DNA of 64,000 bases from Oxytricha trifallax (taxonomy: Eukaryota > Ciliophora > Spirotrichea > Sporadotrichida > Oxytrichidae), in assembly GCA_000711775.1 (NCBI GenBank), contig ARYC01017027.1, positions 124,001-188,000 on the forward strand, in the 5' to 3' direction. The translations under genes were made by a program, and so were the position numbers. Shown one piece after another: positions 36,185 to 48,590 of this stretch. The notes beneath the pieces were generated by a model. That model made no database searches. It had not been told where the DNA came from and was given only the letters and a program-made list of their open reading frames with translations. Each line of letters starts with the position of its first letter. Positions within the stretch are counted from its first letter, which is position 1.

Positions 36185-38179
36185 TCAATATATAATAAGC
36201 GCTATTCTATTACAAATGATCAAGCAAAGAATCTCATGTAAATTTAAAAGAGTGTATTATACATTTGAATATTTGTTTATACTTATAAAGCAATACTTTA
36301 ATTTATTTAGTATAATGTATGCTCTTCTAACTCTATCGTTTGGATATCTAGCTGCGCTTAATAACCATTGAGCGAGTGTTCTGCTTCTTCTGTCTGTTGA
36401 GAAGAAGTATTGTCAAATAGCTTTAATTAAATAATTTTGACATATAACTGCTCTATATATTTATATATTTGGAATAGTAAAAGATGGTGGCATTGAATGG
36501 TCTGACAGTTCTCTCTCCAAAGTCATCATAGTTTGCTTCAATGTTTGGTGAACTGTTATTGTGTGAAAGATTAATCAAGTGCTCAATCATATCAGAGTAT
36601 TTCTCAGTGAACTCTCTCAATGATTGCTTTGAAGACCATAGATTAATGGTTTGCATGGAAGCCAAGAATCTATCGAACTGTTCCTTTTGATATCTCTGTC
36701 TGTGCTCCTTCACGACGATTGAACCAGCAAGATGTTGTAAGAGCTCTTCTCTGAAAGTTTAAAGTGCTTCGTTTGGTTACTCACTCATAAAATGATGGAA
36801 GATTCTTTCTCTTTCGTTATAAGCTTTCTCATACTCAGTGAACTCTGTGATTAATCCACGGATTTTAGTGTTATAGATTTCTCCAAGAATATTGATATAG
36901 ACTTGGTACTCACCGAGTTCGTTTTATGATTGCTCGTATCTAGCGTAACTGTTTTGATATCTATCTCTATAGTTGATGAGTTCCTTAAGTTCTAAAAGTG
37001 CGTGTGGGTCGTTCTTAGCAACCTTCTTCACATACTCTTCTCTCAACTCGACCTTAATCTCGAAGTATCTGGCTTGAATGCCCATATAGGTGTGCAATTG
37101 ATCCTTGATTTTCTCAAGTGCTTCCTTTTGAGGATGATTGTTCTCAATTGAGGTCTCGACCATGATCAAGTTATTGAATATGAATTATAATATATAAGCA
37201 AAGTTAAAATTTTGAATGATGGATCTCCGAAGGAAATACCGATGGTATCAAAGAAATCAGGGTCATCGTAGTGATGTTAGTGAATTCTAAGTTTTTAAAC
37301 TCCCAACTCTTTCAATTGATGAACAATTTCATTCTCCTTCATCTCTATTTGCTGTAAGATTTTACCTAGATGGTTTCTCATAAAATCATAAATAAATCAT
37401 AAGTAACTTTCTCACTGAGAGGTAATCTCCTTCAACTTTAGCATGTAAGTCGTTGAATTTTTTATGGATCTTTTGCAATTCACCCTTGTCAGCTAGGTCT
37501 TTTACACAATATAATTAATTATGAAACTTATTATACATTAAAATCTCTAACACTTGAGTTGGCAGAAATAAGTACCTCAGCTTCTTTGACAGTGAGATCC
37601 AAGTTCAATCCTCTCTCTGGGTGAATAAGGTTGTGCTTAATTCTCTCATCTAAGAATAAAACAAAAATTTCAATAAACGCTTTTGTAAGAACTTTTGGGT
37701 CTCCTCTTGAATCTTGGAGAGATAGGTTCTCTTCACATCGCGGATTGCGAATCTGGTTGGAAGTCTTAATTGCCACTTGATTTCATCTAAATTATATGTA
37801 AGTTAGATGATTTAGAAACAAAAAAATATATAAAGTTCAGAAGTATTGCAATAAAAATAAACCATTTTTAGAAGACATTCTGCATCTAGCTTTTCCAATA
37901 ATATAGCAATTATTAATTCAATATATTTTATTGATAAACTTACCAGGAACATAGGGCTCCATCTCAGCTCTGTAGTATTGAAGCTTGCCTGGAGTTTGCC
38001 AGATGGGAGGGTGAGTATCCTTAAAAAGAGATGGACTAGATATATAAAATTTATTTATTGCATTATTTATTGTATAGGATTATTCATCATTCAATTTTGC
38101 TATAAACTTACCTCTTCTTGCTCATGAAAACTTGAGTAGATCTTCCAACTTCTTTATAAAGCCCTAATAATTTCTTCAT
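36185..38179 (-). CDS. Uncharacterised protein with even codon use, multi-MDS
   Basis: Start ATG 38179 (MKKLLGLYKEVGRSTQVF). Exons then give THPPIWQTPGKLQYYRAE, EPYVP joined to DEIKWQLRLPTRFAIRD, HERIKHNLIHPERGLNL, MKENEIVHQLKELGVQ, a helical region ending REEYVKKVAKNDPHALL, and DRRSRTLAQWLLSAARYP. Three IESs have in-frame pointers (TGAGAAA, ATTCAA and TACT). Introns include one of 29 nt at about 37663. The codon mix is less AT-biased than in neighbours and uses few TAA/TAG Gln codons, which usually marks highly expressed genes. A mitochondrial or other housekeeping role is a guess; the family was not recognised. The end at TGA 36185 is provisional. Confidence 0.7.
36410..36479 (-). other. 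IES, pointer TACT
   Basis: 4-bp repeat at 36406-36409 and 36476-36479. Joins NATIFY to FFSTDRRSRTLAQW in frame. The short pointer makes the exact edge less certain. Confidence 0.6.
37180..37218 (-). other. IES, pointer ATTCAA
   Basis: Repeat at 37174-37179 and 37213-37218. Joins ISFGDPSF to NNLIMVETSIE in frame. 39 nt long. Confidence 0.72.
37381..37414 (-). other. IES, pointer TGAGAAA
   Basis: Repeat at 37374-37380 and 37408-37414. Joins EGDYLSVR to NHLGKILQQIE in frame and removes a TGA. 34 nt long. Confidence 0.82.
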
Positions 38180-38391
38180 TTTTCTTTTATTATTGCTAAA
38201 TTAAAAGGTGATTGTAAATTTTAAGTATGTCAGTAGATAGATAATTAATTTCTAATACTGCAATAAATATTTATATTATAATCAAGATCAAAGCATTTTA
38301 TAATTATCTCTTACTTTTAGTATTAGATTCTTAGCAGGTAAAAGACTGAATAAAATAATTTAGAATTATAATTAGCTAATAATGGTGAAAA

Positions 38392-41300
38392 GAATTTAAA
38401 AATAAGTAAAGCTACTCTAAGCTGTTGCTTTTTTAAGTTTATATTCTTAAATTAATGGGAAAATATGCAGCAAAGCAGATTAGAAATATTCATTTTCAGA
38501 ATGTGATATATCAACTAATACTAGATCTGGTAGGTTTTTAAACCATATTATTTTTAAGAGTAAAATGTTGCTTAATTTATCAAATAAAAAGTATATTCAT
38601 CTGATAACTTCACATTTCTTCTAATATAACCTTCTTTATAGCATATTACTACTACCCTGAAGAGAAGTAATGTGATTTAGAGAGATCAGATATGATTCAC
38701 TATCCAATTTAAAAATTAAAATGTGATCATCCTTGTGAAAGTGGAGAGTACCTAGATATTGATATGAAGTTTTAAACATCTACTTGTATGAAGTGTCCCG
38801 CCAATACCTATAGTGTACCAGGCGTGTTTATAGATGGGAATATGGATGACTGGAAAGTCCTAAAAGACTAATCCTAGGATATAGAAGCTCCATAACCAAT
38901 AGATTAATTTGCTATAATTAAAAAAATTAGAGTTCAATTGTTTCTTTAGAAATGAAAATTTACAGTGGATAGTTAATGAAAAATGCACACCATGGACAGC
39001 CGAGGGCAACTATATCAGAGGTGGTGAAGTAACTCTAGAAGAAGATAATGTGTCTTTAGCATTTGAAATGATTTATACCACAGATTTTGTACAACCAGGC
39101 TATATAGAATTTAAGTATAGAAAAGACACTATGATAAGCAACGATAGATTGAATGGAGATTTTTCATTCGTTGTAAATTTAAGGAAAGTTCTTGGAGATT
39201 TTACATTTGAAACTATAAATTGGAAGACCTATAGATATAATGTCACAGAACCTGGTCATTACGTGTTTGCGTGGGTTTATAACAAATAGCATATCTTAGG
39301 GTTGACTGAATAAATGAACATTGAATTAGAATACATTAAGATTGTTGGTACAAAATTTTCAGCACATGAGTGTTTACCCTGTATAAGAGGCCAGTCTTCT
39401 GAGGGGTCTGATAAATGTACAACATGCGAGGCTAACCAATATTTAGATACTGAATAAGATATAAATATTTGCTTGGATTGTGCAGCTAATAAATTTTCAT
39501 ACCCAGGCTCTATTGGCAAGGACTATTGTTTAAATAGACTACCTTGTACGAAGAAAGACTACATTAGAACTCATACAAAATGCTAAAATGATAAGAGAAA
39601 TGAAACTTATCAATGGATTACCCCCCAAATTTGTGATCCTAATCATTCTAACTCAGTAGCTTTACCTGACTCTTAGATAGTACAATGCAAGTAATGTGGT
39701 CCTGGATTTTATTAAAACGAAACAACTGGTGAGTGCTAGTATTGTTAAGATGGAGCATTCCAAGGTTTAGATTTTCATAACAAAACATCAAGTATGCCTA
39801 TAATCACCAAATGTGAGACTTGTAAAGCTGGCTCTGTTGCTGTGAAAGCTCTAGATTATGTAGAATTTGATGAGATACCAATGAACTTTACTAAGTCATG
39901 TGTTGTGACTAATTCCTCACACTATAGCTCAAGGATTTGTGATGTCATTATGTAAATTAAAAAATATGTACAAATTATTTATAAATATTGATGATTCTAT
40001 TTATTATGGCAAAAAACTAATAAATAAACAGGTTCTTTTATTAATATTGAACTCATAAAGTAAAAGACAATATGATTTACACAAATAATTAATTAATCGA
40101 AAATTCATTGTATTTAGCAATATTTTTGGATGGAGGCCTGATGGCAATAAATTAGTCAGTGTAATAAACATTTTTAAATTAAATATTATATTTAGGGTAT
40201 TGAAATTCCAAGTGGTGTCAAAATTGGCTTGTAGAGAAAATTTGACATAGTTGATGACATAAATGGGTTTATACGAGTGAATATCAGTGCAATTGACTTT
40301 TAAAATGGGGAAATGCTTTGTGTTTTGATAGATGGCTATAAAAGAGCATGATTATATTTAATTTTAATTTTCAAAGCACACATAGACACAGATTCTAAAT
40401 ATACAACCTTATTGTATGAATAAGTCCTAGCAAGAGGTGGTCACACAATCGAAATTGTCTTCTAAACTGACAAGCTTGAAAAGAATATATCTATGGCATA
40501 GGGCGTCATAAATAGTTTATTTATACAAGGATCGGATGTTGGGGGTGCAATCGAATGCAAGGCTTGTGTTGATGGTCATATAGCGTCTGCTGCAGGGTTA
40601 TCTAAATGCTAGAAGTGCAACGCTGGTTACTAATCAAATGCATAGAGTGAGAATATAAAATTTTCTAATTTTTCTAATAGATACCTAATGTGTGAAATGT
40701 CCTGAGGGTTAATTCAATCCAGTTGCAGGTGAGAGATGCAGAAGTTGCCCTAGTTTGACTCATAATTCTCTTGATAACACTTTGTAATTTCATATTAAAA
40801 AGTTTGATTTCTTTAATTTAGTTGCATATTGTATGATAGAATGACATTCAGTGATGGAATCAGAATTCATCCTCATTATTTAAGATCTTCTCATGTTTGC
40901 AGTCTCACAAATGCCAAAAACTATTGTGAAAACTAGTTAATAGGTCCTATTTATGACTACAATGTTGATAGATCTAAGTTGCACTCTGATGCTATATTCT
41001 ATATCACCGAAAATAGTAATATCTTCTTCACATCTAAACTTTCCTTTAGCTAAATTTGACTTGAAAACTATGGAGTATCACGAAGTAAAAGGATCTAAAG
41101 CTCATGGCTTTATATTTGGACTACTACCTTTAGGCAATTAATCAGCTGAACTTGTGTCAGATGACCTCCTAGAAAACGATGAAACCATTAGTGAAAGCTG
41201 TTTACAGGAAGTTAGAAACATGCGAATTAAAAAAAATCTTGGAAGCTTGATTGAAACAGTGGAAAACATTACAAGAAGTGGATATACAGTCAGATATAAT

Positions 41301-42128
41301 CAGGGAGATATCTGTGATTTAGAATCTGGAACTAAGTTTACGAGTGAGATTTAGTACATTTGTGATACCTCTAATCAAGAGTATGGATGGCCAAATTTCA
41401 TAAGACAAGAACAGTAAAACTATAATATAATTTATTAAGAGGGACAATGCCATTTTGTATTCGATTGGATAAGCAAGTATGCTTGCTCCCACTGTTCAAA
41501 TGTGGAAGTAATGACAGTTCATTTATATTTATTTTGATTAATAATTTAAATTCAAACACCCTGCAATGGTATCTCAAGAACAGTAGGGTATATACCATAA
41601 ACAAATTGTTCAATCTTCCATTCATAAGAAATATTAAGCGCAAAGATTTACGAAGAACCCTTGAAATTACCAAAATTGGAATATATATCAGATTTAATTT
41701 TTGTGTTCAAGGATTAAAAAAATAATTGGAAAATTTTATTTTACTTAAAAAAACTTAATTAGAAAAATGATATTTGAAATAACCTTTTTTAACATAAATT
41801 CTCATTTTTACTTGATAAAAATGAATCATTATTTCTCAAATGTCTTTATTACTATTTTTTCATCATACATTTAATTTTGACGATGAGCTGTTCAACCAAA
41901 GAAGAGTTTTTCATAAACCCGGTACTATAAGCATTTATAGGAATATTAATTGCCTCTCTCCTCCTTATAATTGCTGCAATAATCATTGTAAAAAAGAAAT
42001 ATAACAAGCTAAAAGTTAGATACTCTAAACTTGGGGATGGGAACAATGAAAGTCAAGGCTAAATTGAAATGCAAATACAATCGTCATTTAAAATGAATGA
42101 GAATCCCGAAAATAGCAAAAATAAATGA
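38392..42128 (+). CDS. ELAPOR/KIAA1324-type transmembrane receptor with MRH domain
   Basis: Start ATG 38392; the first 31 residues are a signal peptide (QAVAFLSLYSQINGKIC). Cys-rich ectodomain blocks follow the ELAPOR1/2 order: CESGEYLDIDM, TYSVPGV, CTPWTAEGNYIRGG, ECLPCIRGQSSEGSDKC, LPCTKKDYIRTHTKC, YQWITPQICDPNHSNSVALP, CGPGFYQNETTGEC, CKACVDGHIASAAG, CVKCPEGQFNP, an MRH-like domain (TVRYNQGDICDLESG, GQCHFVFDWISKYACSHC), one membrane span near the end (LIASLLLIIAAIIIV) and the tail KLKVRYSKLGDG. Stop TGA 42126-42128. Introns at 38530-38641, 40161-40195, 40647-40680 and 41016-41049; one 30-nt IES. Animal homologues are endosome/lysosome-linked membrane proteins. Gaps at about 38900, 39960-40130, 40800 and 41510-41870 hold unresolved IESs. 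Confidence 0.88.
38530..38641 (+). other. Intron of 112 nt
   Basis: GTAGGTTTT...CTTTATAG. Joins CDISTNTRS to AYYYYPEEKQCD in frame. Confidence 0.75.
40161..40195 (+). other. 35-nt intron
   Basis: GTAATAAAC...ATATTTAG. Joins GNKLVS to GIEIPSGVKIG in phase 0. Confidence 0.78.
40349..40378 (+). other. IES of 30 nt, pointer AGCA
   Basis: Repeat at 40345-40348 and 40375-40378. Joins LIDGYKRA to HIDTDSKYTTL in frame and removes a TGA. Confidence 0.65.
40647..40680 (+). other. 34-nt intron
   Basis: GTGAGAATA...TCTAATAG. Joins YQSNAQ to NTQCVKCPEGQ in frame. Confidence 0.8.
41016..41049 (+). other. 34-nt intron
   Basis: GTAATATCT...CCTTTAG. Joins FYITEN to TKFDLKTMEYHE in frame and removes a TGA. 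Confidence 0.8.
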
Positions 42129-42280
42129 ACTAGAATTTAATTTATTTAACTTATTTATCTTTAATATATTTGAAACATAGGAAGTTTAGTAAAGAGGAAA
42201 AGTCTAAAAAAATTAATTTTTAATAATCATATATAACTCAAATTTGATGTTCATTTAGAGATTAAACCTATGAATTTTTA

Positions 42281-43300
42281 TCAATCTCTTTTCTATTTAT
42301 ACTCATAGTAAGCAATTGACAAATTACTAGCCAAAATAAGTGTAGCGCCTATACTTTCCATGAGGTGAGGCAACTCATGAAAGAATACGATGTCTTGAAT
42401 GAAGGTGATTGGCATTGCTACATACTAAACTATGGCTAAAACTGATGGCTAGGAATAATTGTAGGCTTTGGTAAAAAGTGCATTTGATATATACAAATTT
42501 AGGCCAATTGCAAAGAAAATTAGCAATAAAGTTGCATCGTAAAAAGGTTTTTACTCTATTGGGATTTACTCTTATATCTTAGGACTTAAATCCATTAAAT
42601 ATTTTGTTAAAAAAATGTCAATAATTTATGTTTATTTATTTGTTAAATAGCTTAAAAAAGGGGATGACATCATATTACCAAGTGCGTAATAAGTTGGAAC
42701 TATACTATAATGCAAACCTGCTTATTAAAGAATTCTGATCAAAATCATAATCAAAGCACTTGTCACAGCTGCTCCAAAAGCCATTCCAGAACCAATAATT
42801 TACCTGTATAAACTATTATCATCTCCAGTTATTTCTTAACTCTCTACTTCTTCTAAGCTCTAGTAAGGTTGTACCATGAGTAAAATGCCAATAAATCCAA
42901 AGAAAATAAATATCAAATGCGATTTATGAATTTTGTCTCCAAGCATAAAATACGCTAAGAACGGAACTACAAAAGATCCTCCAAATTAGATGGATGTTGC
43001 TTTTGCATAGCTGACATATTCATAACTTAGATACAAAAATGTGTCATTCATTGTGCCCAAGACTATTCTCATTATCAAGAATTTTTAAAAGCCATTTTTA
43101 ATATCAAGTAAGTTCTGTCCGCAAAAATAGCTGTGTGCATAGAAGAATATCAACATTACGATCGAGGACCAATAAAGTATCTCGAACGAAGATATTTAGT
43201 AGTTTTTTAAAGTATACATAAAAAGTAGATTTCCAAAACTGTAGATGAAAATACCTAAAAAGTAAAGTAAACCACATTTTTTTATTTTAAAACTTAAGCT
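42281..43300 (-). CDS. EamA / drug-metabolite-transporter family membrane protein
   Basis: Stop TGA 42281. Two repeated halves of membrane helices are visible. First half: GLLYFLGIFIYSFGNLLF, SSFEILYWSSIVMLIFF, YVSYAKATSIQFGGSFVVPF, HLIFIFFGFIGILLMV. Second half: GSGMAFGAAVTSALIMILI, YALGNMMSSPF, then after an IES TLLLIFFAIGLNLYISNALF, PSVLAIVQYVAMPITFIQD and ESIGATLILASNLSIAYY. The pairs of helices and the NALFTKAYNY motif fit the EamA/SLC35G class of transporters; the substrate is unknown. The N-terminus is not inside this block. A frame at 43440-43590 (RPIDTISTSSTLENLQQAE) on the same strand may be the cytosolic N-terminal MDS. The IES lies at about 42590-42660, pointer not resolved. Confidence 0.8.
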
Positions 43301-43439
43301 TAAAGTAAAGGACAATTTAGTAAATTATTAAAGTCAAAATTACTAAAATAAACTAAAAATTAATATCGTACTTAGAACTTATTTATTAGATTAATTGGTT
43401 AATTATATATGCGAATGGCTTTAAAAATTGATAAGATGA

Positions 43440-43590
43440 TTTGAATTTGTTCTTGTTAAATTAATTTATTTTTTATCTCATCAACCTAATTCTCAAAAGA
43501 TAAATCAGTTTTATAATACCTCTCAGCTTATTGTAAATTCTCTAGTGTACTCGAGGTGCTTATAGTATCTATGGGTCGGACAATTTTTGT
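43440..43590 (-). CDS. Possible N-terminal MDS of the EamA transporter
   Basis: A coding-like hydrophilic frame (RPIDTISTSSTLENLQQAE then YYKTDLSFENQVDEIKNK) that opens just after a TTTAG, a possible intron acceptor. Same strand as the transporter and directly upstream, separated by about 140 nt of AT-rich DNA. Assignment rests on position only. No shared pointer found in phase. Confidence 0.4.
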
Positions 43591-43816
43591 TCCATGATAG
43601 ACTAAATTATAATAAATCAATAATTAATTTGATTATATTGATTACTTAATCAATTATATTTTTATTAGTATCCTTAACTTGAATGATATGTCAAATTAAA
43701 TGGTAATTCAATTATTTTTAAGTTTTATATAAAAATGATGATGTAACATGACTGCTAAATATTCTGTTGATAGGTGTAAATTGATTATGAGTATATAAAT
43801 TTCAAGTCTTTATTCC

Positions 43817-44494
43817 TCAAACTTGATTTTAGGATTGCATTTTTCTGCAATTCTCACATCCCTCTTCTTTAACAGGCGAAAGTGGAATGTGAATTGAGTC
43901 GTAGTATGGATTAGTATAAGCCATAATTGCAAAGAAATTAATGACATAAAGTGCTGTGAACCACTCTAATGCGGGAGTCAATCTTCCATCAGTACCATAG
44001 TAGAAAGTACTAATAATCATAGCTGCACAAGCCACCATAATTCCATAAGTGTTGTTTTTGAGTAGTCTAATACTTCTCTGGTCAGCAGGTGGGAACTTGT
44101 CCTTGTGCTCGTACATAGCTGAAGAGAGCCAAACTCCATAAAGAGTGAAACATACGAAGAATGTTCCAGCTGCCATGTAATGAATGGGTCTGTAGTCATA
44201 CTCGTCAAAGACACCAATGCAGGGTAAAGCTACCAAGGCTGGCAGACCAGTGTAAAAGATTCTATCGTTGGTCTTGTTTGGAATGATTCCATAGACTTTC
44301 TTGAAGAAAGCACGCATGTTGATTTGCATGATTCCCAGAGTGTAAATTGTGGTCAAAAAGATAAACAATCTATCATAAGGTCTTAAGGCTAAAATATCAC
44401 TGATCATTGGCCAAACCTGGTTATTACAAGTTACTTAACCAGTTGAACATGCTCTCCAAGCTATGAAGACATAGATAAGATCAGCCAAACTCAT
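43817..44494 (-). CDS. Frag1/PGAP2/DRAM-type six-helix membrane protein
   Basis: Reads from Met at 44494 (MSLADLIYVFIAWRACSTG) to TGA 43817, 225 residues. Features of the Frag1/DRAM/Sfk1 family: a first helix followed by a short Cys-containing luminal loop (STGQVTCNNQVWPMIS), RPYDRLFIFLTTIYTL, HYMAAGTFFVCFTLYGVWL, MVACAAMIISTFYYG, and the closing helix WFTALYVINFFAIMAYT. Relatives act in GPI-anchor remodelling or in lysosomal and Golgi membranes. The C-terminal CENC pair is notable. The true start may lie further upstream, because coding-like sequence continues on this strand to 44910. Confidence 0.82.
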
Positions 44495-44910
44495 ATACCA
44501 TTTTATATTAATGTATAAAATTAAGCTAAGTTTAAGATTGAAAGAATGATCGTAATATCCTTCAGCGAAAGAGAAATTACTCCATCTTCAAATGCGAAAA
44601 AATCAGACCATGAAGATTACTGTTGTTTAATGAGTTTGTGAGAAACAGCAACGTGTTAAGGTTGTTACTAATATTATTACGAGCATACCACTTGAGTACA
44701 GGGGTCTGGAGTGTAAACATAGACTATCTATGGTTAATTATTGTTAGTTTAGTTCTAGGAGACTACTCCTGCTGATTCATCATGTGAATTATTAAATAAA
44801 TAAATTATTAATTAATTTGACAAAAGGGATGTTGCATCAGTTGAATAAGGAGTTGAAAGCATGTTAGGGTAAACACAACTTTAATTAAGGGTTTGCTTAT
44901 CGCTACTCAT
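44491..44910 (-). CDS. Upstream frame, N-terminal MDS or small separate gene
   Basis: One open frame of 139 codons from MSSDKQTLNQSCVYPNML to a TGA that overlaps the Met of the Frag1-type gene. The parts QPQIVYVYTPDPCTQVVCSQ and SSWSDFFAFEDGVISLSLKD look truly coding; the last 20 residues and a patch at about 44790-44815 look like IES sequence. Either the cytosolic N-terminus of the Frag1-type protein, joined through an unresolved IES, or an independent small protein with an IES. Confidence 0.5.
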
Positions 44911-45235
44911 AGGATTTTTAAATTAATTATAATAAATGATCTATCTCATTAAAATTAAAACGTTAATAAAAGAAGTACCTAAAGTGATTATCAATATAAA
45001 ATAAGATGATTATTTATTTAATATAACCAAATTCAAGATTTCATGGATAAAATGCTTGACCTATAGATCATTAAGTTGTAAAATGTATTAATCATAAATT
45101 TATAAATTAAAAGTATTTTTCTTTAGTTAAAGCATATTTACTATTTTTCGCATTAAAATATTAAGAAGGGACTATAAATTTGAAATTAATTTAAATCTCT
45201 TAATCATATAATCAATAATATATTGAACAAGACTC
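44911..45235. other. AT-rich spacer
   Basis: Intergenic space between a minus-strand and a plus-strand gene. No feature recognised beyond low-complexity AT sequence. Confidence 0.45.
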
Positions 45236-47400
45236 ATGAAAAGATTATTCGGGGACTTTGAGGACCACTACTCTATGGAAAACTGTAAACGGTTGAAGCA
45301 TGACTCTTTTGATGAATATGGAGATGAATTTTTTTTATTTTTTTGTATATTTATAAATTTAATTAGCAGCAAGATAATATTTTGGGGAGTTAGACCAATT
45401 CAAATTATAAAATTTATTATATTCTTTTTTGAGGATCATTTGTTTACCGGCTAGGATCCTTTCTAAACTAATCCACAAGTTATGGATAATGATGCTAACA
45501 ATTTTAAATAAATTACTTACACATCATTATTGTTCAATCAAAATAAAAGTTAAATATTTTTAATTTTATATGATAATTATATTATCTATGAGGTATCCCC
45601 AGATTAATTTACAATAAGATTGATTTAAATTAGAATCTAAAATTATAAATTTAAGATATTTTCAAATTTTTATTAAAAATTTTAATTGTAAAATTATATT
45701 ATATTTATTTTAATCAATTAGATTTGTTATAAATTAATTTATTTCCAAATATTCAATGTATTCCTAAATAACAATATAATTTCTAAAGTACTAATAAAAA
45801 AAAAACTTAGTAAATACTTAGATTTCAACTGAATATATTCAATTAATTCTCACATTAATTTTAATTGATATATTATATTTCCCTAACCTTTTTACTAAAT
45901 AAGGTTTAAAACTTGCAAATATTCTAAAATCAATTACTGAAGAGACTATTTTATAAAAACAATAATATTGCCATTTTTCTTCTTATTTAAAGTAGAAATA
46001 TTTGAAATTCGATTATAATAAATTAAGTTTTTTTGTTAAAAATATTAAAATTTGAGCAGATATCTATCTTTCCACTCACCCATCTTTAATTAACAATCTA
46101 TTCCAATAAGATTACTCTAAAACTAAGGAATTGATGTTCGATATTTAGTAAACATCACAAAATATGATTTTAAAAGGTTATGGCCAATTTTAGTAAACTT
46201 TACAGATCTAATTTAATTATTATATTTTAATTTTAGATAATTATTAAATAAATACTGAGATGAATTTAAATTAGCGAACAATATTTGTTAAATGATAAAG
46301 TTATATCAAAATTATGAATAAAGTAATAATATTTTCATATACTAAGCTATGAGGAAATTTTTTTATGTTAAAACTTTTTATTTACTTAGCTTCCTCTAAT
46401 TGAGACATTAAACAATAAAAATATAGTTTTCTATACATCAATAAGAATTTCAATTTTTTTAAATTAAAATCTCCCTTCAATCATTCTATATAATAAGTTA
46501 AGTAAATTACTATGAGCATTTTTATTTATAAAGCAATGAAATAAATAAAATAAACATTTTTAGATATTTTCATTTACCCTGTTGGTGTCGAGAAACATAT
46601 TGAAAAAAAGATAGAGTCGAGTAGTGAATCTACCTCCGAAGAATAATTTCCAGAATCATAATAAAATATTGAATCTCAGTAAACAAACTCACTGATTCTT
46701 ACTGACTTCAAAAAGTCTCAAATTTTAATATATTCTTTTAAGTTATTTATTAATATATAACTCAGATAAGATCGGATTACAAAATAAAAGCTGTGGGACC
46801 GGTTATTAATGATTTAACGAGAGACGATTCTGAGCTGCCAATAATTATAAGAATTTATTTAATATAAAAATGGATTCAATTTAATTGATAATGCAGCTTC
46901 TAGATGCAATTGTGAAGGTTCAAAATGAAAAAGATAGATAGGCCAAAGAAAAGCTCTAAACTGAATTTCAAAAGTCAAAGCTTTCTGCCTATATCAACAT
47001 GAATAGTTAATATATTTTTTATTAGGCCCAAAGAATCCAAGCATACACACTAAAATTTATTGTTGTTAATTAAATTTAAAACCAAATTTCTTCAACTATA
47101 AATAAATATTTTATCTCCGTATATTTCTCATTAAATTAATATTTGAACTAAGATCACAGTTAAGCTAATTAGCAATCTATAACAAATTAACTTAAAGTTC
47201 AAACTTCCCCATTCCAATTAAGGGTCAATATAAAATAAAAAAAAAGATAAATATTTCCAAATAAATTTATTATAAGCGCCAAAACAAGCTGGAGAAGGTG
47301 GTTTATTGTTAACACACAGAGGAAAAGTACTATGTAATATATTTTAAATATTATTTTATGCTAATGGGCTATGTCGCAATTGCTATCACAGAGTAAGGAA
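45236..47400 (+). CDS. CxH...GLCxNCY protein, paralogue 1 (fragmented MDSs)
   Basis: A set of small coding islands in one strand and order: 45236-45330 (MKRLFGDFEDHYSMENCKRL), 45425-45520 (FEDHLFTGQDPFQTNP), 46585-46730 (KIESSSESTSEEQFPES, NSLILTDFKKSQ), 46760-46860 (TQIRSDYKIKAVGPVI, RDDSELPII), 46890-46990 (QLLDAIVKVQNEKDRQ) and 47290-47400 (QHTEEKYY, YANGLCRNCYHRV). AT-rich gaps between them are presumed IESs. Every island has a counterpart in the same order at 49621-51560. The last one is a Cys/His motif likely to bind zinc. The second Cys-rich repeat present in paralogue 2 is not evident here, so this copy may be shorter. Short acidic N-terminus plus metal-binding C-terminus suggests a regulatory nuclear protein, but no family was recognised. 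Confidence 0.55.
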
Positions 47401-48280
47401 ATTAATAAAATAGAAATCTTAGGTTTTTTTTCAAAAATTTGAATTGATAGGTCTTTTCGTAAAAACTCTTTAAGCGAATAAAAACCTCTAAATTACTATT
47501 TTATGTTGTGGAGGGAGTTATTATAGGAATTTAAAAATGATTTAGTATATACTATAAGTCTGGGTTTATTTATGTAAGGAAGTCGAATAAATGTGTTGCT
47601 CAGCTTTTAACATAGCCACCAAAGTGAAAGGGAAAATTAAATTTTTTAGCAGATATAGTTGGTTTTAATAACTTTTAAAAAAGCGAACCTTTTTAGATAC
47701 TGAAAATAATTAAATTTTTGTTGGTCTGTATCTAAACAACAATTGGCATTTTAGAGTTTATTTTTTCATTATATCTATTTCAATTTATTATTATAAAATA
47801 AACAGGTTAATTATTGATATTAATAAGAGAGGAATATAATAAAACTATTGTTAAAAATTATTAACAAAAACTATCACAGAGTCGGAAGAACTAATAAAAA
47901 AAATAATATATTATTTATAATTAAAATATAGAATAATTTTATTAAACCTTTTAATTAAAGTTAAATTAGACAATTAACTATATTAATTGCACAAAAAAAC
48001 AATGTTTAAAGCAATAAAAATATTAAACTTCATTTTAATTATCCCCTTTAACTAAGAGAGCGCACGACTGCTCACACGTTGAACGTAAATTATATGCGAA
48101 GGGCATTTGCAAGAAATGTTATTAAAACAAATACCACAAAATCAACAAAGAGATGAAAGTCCATAAAAGTAAGAAGAAAACTCAAGACCAATTTTAATAT
48201 GAAATATATTAAAATATAAAAAATGTACAAATATATACATTCAATTGATGATGTCCATTTCTTCAGTTGAAAGCTAATGA
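47401..48280. other. AT-rich DNA, no convincing gene
   Basis: AT-rich sequence following paralogue 1. A hydrophobic frame on the minus strand at 48090-48290 is probably chance, because T-rich DNA always gives Phe/Leu/Ile-rich frames. Nothing else recognised. Confidence 0.4.
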
Positions 48281-48299
48281 CATTTGACAATCCTTATCA

Positions 48300-48590
48300 C
48301 CGTGTGGGTAAGGAGATGATGTTTTTAAATTTCTCAAACTATATTAAGTAATAAGTTTCTAAAATTAAATAATGACAATAGGTTGTACAAACACTTGCAG
48401 CACCCTGAATTACAGTAGCAGTTTCGAATTGCTGAACTTTTCCCCAATACTCTCAAAATATCCTATTTCCAAACTGCTTTCGCCTTTCGACATACACCTA
48501 TTCAAAAACTTTTGTAATATAGATAAGCAGTCACGTGCCTATCTTAAATATGAAGGCACTAAAAATTTATACGGTAATATTATATAAAGT
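48300..48590. other. Coding-like island, strand unclear
   Basis: A block of about 220 bp with balanced codon-like composition in an AT-rich desert. Plus-strand frame from 48372 (MTIGCTNTCSTLNYSSS to SRAYLKYEGTKNLYGN) and minus-strand frame (KFLNRCMSKGESSLEIG, YFESIGEKFSNSKLL) both look plausible. Possibly a lone MDS whose partners lie outside the window. Confidence 0.35.

Noticed and set aside
45740-45775. Possible third TTGTAGG MITE end
   Set aside because: TTCCAAATATTCAATGTATTCC resembles the MITE end, but no second arm or TA flank was found.
48090-48290. Hydrophobic minus-strand frame that looks like a membrane protein
   Set aside because: T-rich DNA on one strand always yields Phe/Leu/Ile runs; no loop motifs or neighbouring MDSs support it.
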